Shown: positions 50,851 to 61,599 of the stretch, piece after piece
Position numbering within the stretch: the stretch's first letter is position 1
Layout: each line of letters opens with the position of its first letter
Assembly: GCA_018907035.1 (NCBI GenBank)
Contig: JACCIC010000028.1
Coordinates: 2,524,001 to 2,588,000, forward strand
DNA from: Sycobia sp. Sy_11
Taxonomy: Eukaryota > Arthropoda > Insecta > Hymenoptera > Epichrysomallidae
Direction of reading: 5' to 3'
Length of the DNA: 64,000 bases
The notes under the pieces: model-generated
Told to the model about the DNA's origin: nothing
What the model saw: the letters and a program-made list of their open reading frames with translations, nothing else
The model's database searches: none
Position numbers and translations under genes: made by a program

Positions 50851-51852
50851 GTCGTGCGATCAAACATAGTTTCAACTCGCGACAGATTTTTCCCGGCCGC
50901 CTGTCCGTGTTAGTCTCCATTCGCGAATGAAATTCGCGGTCGGGAAAAAGGAGTAAAGAGAAACAAGGATGGGAGCAATGGAGAAGAATAACTCAATAGG
51001 GCTTTAGCCTTTCTTCCAGAAAATAGAATCGGGAAGATAGCGATAGATCCAAGCGGGGCTGGAGGGGGGGGGGCGAGTCGGTCGATGGAAGGATACGAAA
51101 CAAATTTTTGTCGGTGCACTTAGATTCTTGTGCAAATTAAAGAATTTTAACATTCGCCTCCATTCATTTTTATCAGGGTCTATATTTTTTATATTTATAT
51201 ATTTTTTATTATTAGAAATGGCGTTGAAGAATATCAGCAGAGACACTCATTTGTAATTCTTACTTACTTAATTAAATAAATTACGATTTTCCAGCTTGAC
51301 ATTTTGCTTACTATCTTGTACACTAATTTAATTATAGTTTTAGTTTCTGGACGGTAACTCCAATTACTTACTACATGGCTAGAGATGCTTGGAATAAGAT
51401 CCACTTTTAATCAATAAAAAAAGGGAACTTATATCATAACAGTCCTAACTTCGTTTTTTTCTTCCAAATGGAAATTGTCAAATAATGATAGACACACTTG
51501 TACAATAAATCTGAAAACATTATCCTACCGAACACAATTCTTGTATTGTTGTATTTTCTTTTATTACTATTTTTTTGTTTACTCAAAACCGCCGCGGGTC
51601 ATAGCGCTTTACTAAGTCCCCCGAACTGTTTTAATTGCTCGTAACAACCGCGGACCTCGCGAGTATCTCGGGCTTTTTGCCCTGCTTAGTAATTAATGCC
51701 CCCCACCCCCCTCATCCTTCCCCCGCCCACCGTGCAGACCTTGGGGCACGCCCGCGGCGAGCAATAATCCCGCGGGTGCGCTGGATTTCGGCGCTCCCCT
51801 GTGACATATAATATAATTCATTACTATATATTATTTATATAGTATTGAATTA

Positions 51853-51889
<37 letters not shown>

Positions 51890-52119
51890 ATTAATCGACA
51901 CCGTAATCGCGCGCGTAAGCCTTACGACCGAATACGAGAGTCTACGATGAGTTTTTTTGTCGCGAGGCTGGCGCTCGCGGCGCGACCACGCCGGTTGCGC
52001 AATTTCGCCTGGCTCCCGGCGAATATTTATTATATATGTTCGCGTCTCTCAAGTGTTAGAAATCACGCGCGGACTTTCATCGACTCGTCGTTCTTGTGTG
52101 TATATATATTTATATATAT

Positions 52120-52149
52120 GCGCGCGCGCGCGCGCGTGTGTGTGTGTGT
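52120..52149. repeat. (GC)n-(GT)n compound repeat
   Basis: Alternating GC units passing into GT units, following TA-rich sequence. Such alternating purine-pyrimidine DNA can adopt the Z form. Confidence 0.9.
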
Positions 52150-52201
52150 AACGATACAAACCGACGACTAAGTAAGCGAAGCCAACAGCCACTGGTCCGC
52201 A

Positions 52202-52204
<3 letters not shown>

Positions 52205-52239
<35 letters not shown>
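52205..52239. repeat. (AT)n microsatellite
   Basis: Uninterrupted AT repeat of about 17 units. Confidence 0.95.
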
Positions 52240-52240
<1 letters not shown>

Positions 52241-53481
52241 GAGCGGAGCCCGATATCCTATGGAGGCCGATGGCATTTTCACTGACCCACTGGCCGATAT
52301 TCCGCGAGCGCGAGGCGCGCGCGCTCAAGATTCGCGGGCGTACGTACTTATTTTATTGACATTAAACCAAGGAGCTATAAATATTTTCGTTGATTTTTCT
52401 ACGTACGTTTACGGCCAGCGTCACTGCCCGCCCGTACGCGTGGGCGCGCAGTTAAGTTATTCGAAAGGAAGGTGGATGTTTTGTTTTTTTTTTTTTCCAC
52501 GACTGGATGTAGTTAATTGCATACTATTTTGACTAGACGCTGGGTTCCGGCATCTGACGGATCGTTAATTTGAAAATTTCTCGTAAAAATTGAAAATTAA
52601 TATAAGTAGGTCACTAAAAATTGCAAAAGAAATTTATTTACGAAATTTAATACTTTCCAACGTTACTAATTTCCTTGGCCAGGTGTATAATTTTTACGCT
52701 CCCGACAGCGCTCAAAGCAAGATGAATGAAAATTTTCTTGATCACAAGCAGTGATTATACTCATTAATAATGTTACTTTATTTTGTTTCGTTCCGGACAA
52801 AATGTCTTTTGACTTTTCGATGAGTAAACGTTATGTGAAGAATTATGCACGCTTGTTTGGAAAGCGACCAATGAAGCTTTACTAAAGGAAATTATTTTAT
52901 TTATGAAATTTACTTTTATCACATTATAAAATACGATTTCGCATCATACACGTGATTCATACCAATATTTCATAAACCATGACAGACAGCTTTTAATACA
53001 GAATCACTGCGACTGCTTTTAAGTAATATTGTTAAATATTTAATAACCATTATATATACACATGATATATACACAACTTGTTATTTTCATTTTATTTATT
53101 AATTCAAGCAACTGCCGGCTATTTACACTCTGATTTTTTGGAATAATTATGTTATTTAGCGCATTTTTCGTTTAATTTTATTATCCTTATATGCAGAAGT
53201 ACTTAGAATTTCTCTATTGGAGCACGGAAAAACATCTATGCCATCCATCTATCGATACATGAATTTATATTTTTAACATCCTTTGAATCATTAAAATTTC
53301 ATACATTGTAATTATACTTAAATAATAGAAGACTTAAAATCAAATCACATTTTATACAGATAGCCGAATATTCCGCAATTATTCACATAGTTGGTAAATT
53401 CCTTTTTCCCCCTCATAATGCTACGAACGGTAATGGACAAATTTCATGTATCCCGCGGTTGGTCAATTCTGGACAACGGTC

Positions 53482-53519
53482 CACCGGGACATTCGAACCC
53501 CGCTCACCGGGACATTCGA
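53482..53519. repeat. Two copies of a 15-bp direct repeat, period 23
   Basis: CACCGGGACATTCGA occurs at 53482-53496 and again at 53505-53519. No third copy is evident. Confidence 0.7.
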
Positions 53520-55084
53520 TATTCACGATCTGCTCCCGATGTAAGACGAGCGCAAATTCAGTCGAATGCGATCCCTGCCAGCGCTATAAATACGTCCAGC
53601 ACACGTTGCGTAACTCTCGTCGATCGATGTTCAAGCGAGGGCCAGTCGTCATAAGTCGATAGCCGTCCCGACGCGACGGAGCTCGAATGTATAGGTATTA
53701 AGGCGCGTGTGTACCGTAGAGTACCTCTGGCCGTTATGTATTATATATATGATATATAAGCGTTCCTCGCGGCCGAGCCGATGACTCGCGCGAGCGCGCG
53801 AAGGTGAATGTCTCGCGGGTCTATATATATATGCACGTGACCGTGAAACACTGTGAAGCAGGCCGCGTTGGTTCCATTCATTGTTGCAGCGGTAGACGGG
53901 GTATCTGCTTCCCACAGTCGTCCATTTTTGTGCACTCCAGCTGTTTAATTAAATTTGCAGGCCGGAAACGTTCCTATATACACTATGATTTTCTCAGATA
54001 GCGCGTGCCACTGATATAATAATATCGGCGTTTTATTTGCCATCGATATACTTCTGATTTTCTTGTTTCTTTTTTTTTTTTTTTTTTTGTCAAGGATATT
54101 AAGTAGGTCGCACGTGTTTACGGCACCTTTGGCAGATATTTGCGGAGTCGCTTATTACGAATCGACGACGGTATTTTATTTAGTCATAGCTTCAAGTTAC
54201 GCCTGTATTATCTTAACGATGTCGAAACGTCGATTTTCTTAATACGTGTATTTATTTTCCCGCGTATTATTTCCGTACGTAAAGAATGAATGTTAGTTGG
54301 AGATTTTATTTTTAGATTTTTGTATATTTTCCACGGATTCACAGCAAGAAGCTGAAAATTAATGTCTAAATTGTGGATGAATATAACAAAAATCCTATCA
54401 AAATAAGCTTGTTTTTCTCGATTAAAATCAGCTTTTTGATACGAATTGCATATTCATCAAGTCTAGCATTATCAAGTTTTTTTTTTTTTTTAATGACTTA
54501 TACGTATTCGTATTTCACGGAATTATGAATTTAACTTTCGTTTAATTTGCATTCAACAGCCTTATAATGCAATATTGAAATTTCGAATCTAATCGAAAGT
54601 ATGACGAATATAAGTATAAAAGGCGTTTCTGAGAAACGCGGAAATAGTAAAAGAGGCTGCAACACTTTATTAACAGCTTACGAATGAATAACAGATCGCG
54701 AGCATCATTTCTGCCTATATAAAAGTGCCGGGAAAAAAAATCCGCTCTTCCTTTCCGGTTAAACTGCGATTTACACCTTTTATATACAAATCGAACAATA
54801 CATTCGCCGAAAGAATCTCTGGAATCGCAATTCACAATCGCCGCTCGATTCGGATTCCGGCGCTTTTCACCGCGCCGACCGTGAAACTAATCTGCAATTC
54901 ATTTCGCTGTCGCGCTCAATTAGAATTTCCGATTTATAATTCGTGATTAATTATGTATTAAAAGCGGTACAGTCTCTATTTCGAATTAGCATAGCCGACT
55001 CGATTCGATCTCTCGCTTTTCTCTCGTACAAATCTATTAGATGTATCTTTCCTCGCCACGTCCGCGAAACAATGCACAGGTCTT

Positions 55085-55085
<1 letters not shown>

Positions 55086-55130
<45 letters not shown>
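55086..55130. repeat. (TA)n-(GA)n compound microsatellite
   Basis: Short TA run joined to about 17 GA units. Confidence 0.95.
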
Positions 55131-55132
<2 letters not shown>

Positions 55133-57583
55133 ACGCTCCGTAAATCGCGCGGTGAAGACAAGACAAAAAGCGGTACGACCCGCAGTGGGATCTCGGATTA
55201 TTATTATCGGAGCCAGCCTCGGGAGGAACGAAACGCGACGGAGGCGCGAAACAATGGCCGGCCAGCCGGCTCGTGTCCCGACCTCTATTGAAAATATCGG
55301 GAGCCGATCGCGGGCCTCTCGCGAGCGCGTCGCATGCAGACCCGTAATTGCAGTCGAGCCCGAGGAGTTCCGCCGCTCGGCTGACCTCCCATTATTCTAA
55401 TAAGCTCCTCGGACCGTCCCGGACTCTCGCCTTCGTCCGTATCCTTTCGCGATGGGAGCACCTGCGCCAGGCGCCGCGCGCGCCCACCTATACGTAGACA
55501 TCCGCACCGTCGCGCTTCCGTCGGTTCATCGGGGCGAGGAGGTGTGTGTGTGTGTGTGTGGGGGGGGGGGAGCTTTGGCCGCCCGGGGCCATCGCTCGAG
55601 CCCGACGCCTCCCTCAATTATTCAGCCTTCAATCTACTCAGGCCGTGTACTTAGCAATAAGCGAAAGCGCGCGCCTACTCGCTTCTCCTGCCTTATTTTG
55701 CTCACCTAACCGTACACGCTGTCCTTCCCTTCTCCCGTCTTCCTTTCGCATCCTTCTCCCGGCCTCTCGCTGCCACTCGCGCGCCTCGCACCTATTGTTT
55801 CTTCCTTCCACTTCCATCGCCCGACCCCCCAGTCCACCCGGTACCGACGGCTAAATTGGCCAGAGAGACGCGTATGAACTCCATGGGAAAAAGGGGGCTT
55901 TGGTCGGAAAGGCAGCTCCACGGAAAATAAATCTTTTTCCGTTTTTTTTTTTCGCGTCCAAAGGACAGCTGCGCTCCGTCTTTCCGACAAAGCAGAATTG
56001 ACAAGCAAAGTCTCCTCCACAATAAGTTCGTTTATATACAGATATGGTTCATCGTCCATCGAATGTTCCCGGATCGATTGGATTTTCATGCACATACCGA
56101 CGATTCGTCGACATGTACATGTCCAACGAGCCGCGGATTATTTTGATAATTATATGTATATATGCACGCGCAAGTAGTAATTTCTCCTCGTAAAACAGGC
56201 CTAATGTACAGTTGAATAATTGCGTGTGTATAGAATGAGAAAATTCCGCAGCATATAAACAGAAATATCGCAGCGGGGCTTTTACTTTAATATTATGAGA
56301 ATGATTTATGATGATTCCGCGAAAGGAACTTCCCAATCCATAAAATTACTGATGCAATTCGACAAATGGGAAATATATTCCGATAAAGAAAATATATATA
56401 TATATATACTATCTTACCAAATAGAAAGTAAACATATTTTCTTTACGGAGATGTCTTTGCAAGCTATTTTATTATACTTGCAGTGTGGCTGCAGTGTGTA
56501 CTTTGGAAATTAAAAATTAAATATGCCGTTAAGTATATAAAAATGCAAAATTGAAAATTAACAACCATTAAGTTATTCTTCTATCCATTAAATCATTAAT
56601 TTTTCTATTTTTTATTTATTATTAAACTTTTATCCCGGGTTGATATAGTCGCGCTCAAGGGGAAGCCTTCGAAATTCCTAAATTACCCAAAAGCCGGAGG
56701 GCTTCGCCACCGTACGGCCTTCCGATAAGCCAGGCCCAGTTTCGGTCCGGCAATCACGTCTCCATCCCCGTAAATCCTGCGGCCAGCTTTGACCCTCCTC
56801 CTCCTCCCGCCCCACATCAGGCGAATATCCGAATACATTCGGTTTCCTTATTTCTCCATCGTGCCCGTGGGCGGAAAAGAGGGTGAGGCGGTCATCCTCG
56901 CATCGATAACGCTATACACATGGAGTGTCGCTCGTACGCAAGAAAAAAATCGGCCGACTCGCTTCATATATGCTTCGAAAAAAAAAAATATATATATATA
57001 CATATATATGTATATGTGCACGGGCGGATCGCTCTCGTATTATATATAATACGCGAGGATGAGCACCCTCGGCGTCGAATCCCAAGGAGCCATCCGTCCG
57101 TATAAGAATCTCCCAAGGGTGTGGGGGGTGGGGGCTTCTCGAGATTTCCATAACAGTGCGCCCCCCCTCCCAACTCTACTACCACGCCTTCCGCCCCCGT
57201 CTACCCCCGGCAGCCTAATATTATATCCGATGTACGTGCTCGCGGCCACAAAGCAAAACCGCGCTGCCCGACGCGCCCGCGCGGGATTACGGCTCTTATA
57301 TATAGGGCGACGAAGGAATAGCGGAAGTTGGGGGAGGACGTCGGCGCCGTGCTCACCGCCTTATGCAAATCGCGCGGTGTGCTTCTCCCCCGAATTCGCG
57401 GAGAATCTCAATTTCCTTCGTGGGCCCGGAGGGGGGGGGGTGGTGGTGGTGCTGACGAGGGTGGCCGCGGGAGAGGAGAGGATGAGAAGCCTTTTCTTCT
57501 TTCCTTTCGTATCTATATCCTCGTCTCCGCCTTTGTCTTTGGCTTTTCGTTCGGGAGGGACGGAGAAGGAGAGAGAGAGAAAA

Positions 57584-57586
<3 letters not shown>

Positions 57587-57621
<35 letters not shown>
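57587..57621. repeat. (GA)n microsatellite
   Basis: GA repeat at the end of a longer purine-rich stretch starting near 57550. Further purine-rich tracts follow at 57770-57910. Confidence 0.9.
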
Positions 57622-57624
<3 letters not shown>

Positions 57625-60600
57625 TTCGCGCGGTAGGGCGGGCTGGCGCCAGCACCGACGCCCACCGTTTCTTTGATGCAGCGAGAACCTGGTGAGGGGT
57701 TGCAGGAACCAAGGGGGTGGGCCGTGAGAAGTTGGGTGAGAAGCGCGTGCAGCGATCGCACGAGGGCTAGAAGGAGAGAGAGTGAGAAGGACTTGGAGAG
57801 GGAGAGAGAAGTAGAGAGAGGACGTGAGTGAGAAAGGAGAAAAGAGGTCCCGGGGCCAGGTTTGTACAAAGAGAGAGAGAGAGAGAGAGAGTGCGGGAGG
57901 GAGGGGGGAGGGAGGTTCGAGGCTTTTCTTGAGGTTCGTTTGGCGCGTTTTCTGCGTGAAAGGATTATACACCGGTGCGGCGTAAAGTTTCGTTCGGAGC
58001 GGTATTTCCAGGTGGAATTTTTCCATTTCAAGTGTCTTTATATTCTTTAAAGCTGGGCCGTAGAGGTAAAACTTCGGAGCTCTTTGGGATTTTAATTGCT
58101 GCTTTTAATAAGCGTATTCTTTCTGCCTTCGTGCAGTCGTGCTCTAAGTACGGGATCGTGCACGATAGTTTATTTATACTTTTTATAAATGTGTTTAAAC
58201 GCAATCGCTAAAGTTTTTGCAAAGCTATATTGAACAACTAAAGGACGTTCCATTATTTATTAACAAAGTTGAAAGAACCATTGAATTTTTTAGATTATAC
58301 GATACCATCCATAAGAAATCTCGTATGATAAATTCGAAATGATATTTCGAAAAGGATTACAAAGACCTATCAGTTGAAAATATTTCATTTAAACTCGGCA
58401 AACTGCAATCGTAGTTCGAAAATATCTAAACGCGAAAAGGGAAAAACTTAAATCGTCGTAACGTGAAATACACGTATAAAGAAATATGGAGAAAATTTTA
58501 CTTTTCAAACTTCAAAAGAAATGTGCTTATTTATTATTATTATAAAACGGATTTCTGCTACAAGAAAACCCAGATCGTTTTTGACAATATTTTCAGAATA
58601 CATAATGAAATTAAATAAAGATCTTTCTATTCTATGATATTTTATCCTATCCTTGAACTCTTAGATATTCAAAAATTTTAAATGCATCGTTAAACAGAAA
58701 ATTATAAACCTAAACGTATCATAAGATATTTTTGTTTTCACAACTGCAATAAGTCGTCAGATCCTGTATAGATATTCTTCGTATTCGTTATAACTGCTCG
58801 GCTCACCCATTTTAACTTAAATGTCACCTGAAATTGGATGAATAAAATCTGTTTACGTATCCGCTTAAATCGGACGTTCTCGAGCATTTACGATGGACGA
58901 GATTTTACCTAACATAAGATCAGAAGCTTCTTTGATACCCGAGCTCGGGGCTACCCACTATATAAGACGATATCGATTTAGCGATTTCATGGACGTTACT
59001 GTGGGGGGCTTTTATAGGCTGCTACGGATAGAAAGAGAGAGAGAGAGAGAGAGAGTCGCGAGGGAGGAAGAAGGAGAAAAAGAGGGTCAAGAATCACATA
59101 TCCTTTCCTCTCACTATTTCTTTCCTTCTCTGCCTGCCTGTCTGCCTGTCTCTCTCGCTCCTTTGGTAGCGGCATACCGCGTACAGCTTCAAAGAGGCGA
59201 ATACCGTCCGAAGCGTTTCCTGCGCTTTATATGCGTCACTCTTTGCATAAGCCCTCCCCCCTCCCTCCCTCTTCATCTTTTCCGCCGCGGTGGAAAGTTG
59301 TCCATCTTGTACGGTAGAATGGATACCGGGAGAATTTTTCGTAAAATATGCAACGCCCCCTACCCTTCCACCGGCTACGTCGACGGCTGCGGCGGCGGCT
59401 CCGAAAAATAGTAGAAAGGAGAGAGTGAGGGAGGGAGGAAGGGAGAGAGAGAGAGAGAGAGGCAGCGCGCGGTTCGAGTTCCTGGTCGGGAGATATTGCA
59501 AGACATTAAAAGATAGCGCGGCGCGCGGCGCGGTTAAGGGCAGGGAATGGATTTCCCCTTAAGGAGGAGGCACCGTGGGACAAGGAGTTATGCGAGTGTC
59601 CGTTGGGGAACGCGGGAGGAGGGGGGCATAAACTCAACTAGGTCAGTCGGGTTACGGGACGGGGTGGGACCGAGGCCTACGGAATATAGAATTTCGGTTT
59701 TATGAGTGGGAATGTCTGGGCTACCACGACTATATGTAAATACCGCGACTTCAATGATAAAAGTTGAGTTTATCATATATCGCGAAACAAACGGTTCAAT
59801 TGATTAATTATTCTTTGATCATATTAAATTAATCGACTCGTGGCCAGCTTGTAATCGGTTCATTAATCAATTTTCCGCAATTAATTCATTTTTTATTGAG
59901 CAACGACCTCTTTTGCCCTTTCCCGTTCAGAAAAATTTCCTCGAAAATTTCCTAGGAAAAAAAAAAACCCCAACGCGGGATCGCAATCCATTCGGGTAAA
60001 GATGATGGAACAGCGAGCGACGCGAGAACGTGAAGGAGAAAAATTTAAAGGCGCTCGTATACGTTCGCCGACAGGTCGCGCGCGCTTGCGAAGATGAGGC
60101 GCAAAGTGGAACTAAAGCGACTTCGCGGTTAAGGCGAAGAGCAAAAAAATGAACCGTGCGAAGAGGGGACGGACGGAGTTGTAAGTCAGGAGAAATAACA
60201 CGGGGATAACTTTTGTCATCGCCAACGAGTATCGCATTAGAAGTTCTCCTAAGCAGAACGAACGATTCTCACCGCGAGGCAACTCCAGTCCCCCTCTCCC
60301 GTCGCCGTTTTTATGGCACGGCATTGATTTCCGCTATCGCGAACTCTTCGTCCATCCATTCTTCGTTCCTTTTTCCGTTCTCCGGCCCCCTCGAGCACCG
60401 AGCCAGCCGAATTCACCGCCGAATAATAAAGAAGGGGATAATCGAATTATATGATATCCTGGGGTACAAAATTTATTAAATGATACATACTAATGGCTTT
60501 AAGAAAGCGCGCAGTTCGTACTCGAGGCGAGTTTCACTTGCTTATGATTTGTTATTGGGTGGCGAGGGTCCTAACTTTATAACCCTCTTATCGTTCCACT

Positions 60601-61518
60601 TTCTCTCTGTCTCTTGATGAATAAAGAAGAAATTAATGTGTTTCCGTTTGATTGCGCTTCTAAGGCAATGTCTTGTGAACGTATCGTTGGTCTAGTAAAC
60701 ACACAATTCATGCAATAACAACTTTATATATACACTTTTTTGCGTCTTTGATATTGATACCCAGTGCACTGCCGGTTATACGTGCCACAATTAACAAAGC
60801 CATTAAGGCTCGGGGAGACAAGAAAATAGAAACGTTGGGATGAATTTCGGTCGTCGAATAATCTATGTATGCCCGCCCCCCCCCATCCTAGCCGTTCGCC
60901 GAATACCGGTTAGAGGTCCGTACAGCGTGTAGACCGTTGTACGACATGTATACAGCCGACGCGAGGTTATCCGGCCTCGCCCTCCGCTCGATATCCGCGA
61001 TAAGGCGCGATTCCGATGGCCGAGGTTTAATTAAAGCCTCGCGCGCCTGCCTCCGTCGCCGGCGCGAAGGCGATGTGCTGGGTGACCGGGGGAATAGGGG
61101 GGGGGTGAAGTTGTTTACTTTGTTGCCGAGGTGCCGAGGCTTGCTTTTCACCCGTCGCGGCTAACTTTCTTGGCAGGGAGTTAAGGGACTGGCGAGGGTG
61201 AACGTAGGGGCGGGGGGTCTGCGAGTGTCTCAGCCGAGCCGCGAAAAACGTGATTTCATCCAGCCCCGTCGTCTCTCCCGTCCGAATCCCCCTTGTCCTG
61301 TAAATTTGATGCAAGAGTTCGCTTTTCCAAGTTTGATTTTGTTGTTCGGGCGTTGTTTGGGCAAAACTTACCTCGTCCCACTCCACGGAACAGTTCTTCC
61401 TAGGAATGGCTTCGAGGGAGTAAATTGAAATGAAAATGTGTATGATGTAGTAATAGTTGTAGAATAGTTGCATGAGCAAAATAGTGGTAAGTGAAGGTCG
61501 CTCTTCTTTTTGTTGCAG

Positions 61519-61599
61519 GTGCTTACAACTACTATATTGGTGGTGTCAACGGCCGCAACTCCGCCTCCGGATTACGTGAAACCGGCCGAAGATGACAAG
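61519..61599 (+). CDS. Secreted or membrane protein of unknown family, second coding exon
   Basis: This 81-nt exon is bounded by TTGTTGCAG and by AAG followed by GTAAAG, and encodes 27 codons in phase 0 to phase 0. It begins VLTTTILVVSTAA, completing the signal peptide started at 46028, and continues TPPPDYVKPAEDDK, a proline-rich then acidic start of the mature chain. The reading frame chosen is the only one without a stop that also fits a phase-0 upstream donor. The next exon was not found before 64000. The start of the mature protein is too short to recognise a family. Confidence 0.65.

Larger units (their letters stand above)
46052..61518 (+). other. Intron of gene 2 (15.5 kb)
   Basis: From GTAAGG to a strong acceptor (CTTCTTTTTGTTGCAG). 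Positions 46150-46990 and 48650-50880 are AT-rich and empty. GC-rich islands lie at about 47000-48600, 51580-52500, 53400-54000, 54700-56000, 56650-58000 and 58850-61500. Repeats: TTG at 47698-47724, TA at 47891-47945, TA at 50565-50608 and 50794-50849, TA at 51859-51886, GC/GT at 52120-52149, AT at 52205-52239, GA at 55096-55130, GA at 57587-57621. No internal exon could be supported on either strand. Confidence 0.65.

Noticed and set aside
58893..59040. ORF starting MDEILPNIRSEASLIPE
   Set aside because: It runs directly into a GA repeat, has no splice boundaries and shows no recognisable family.
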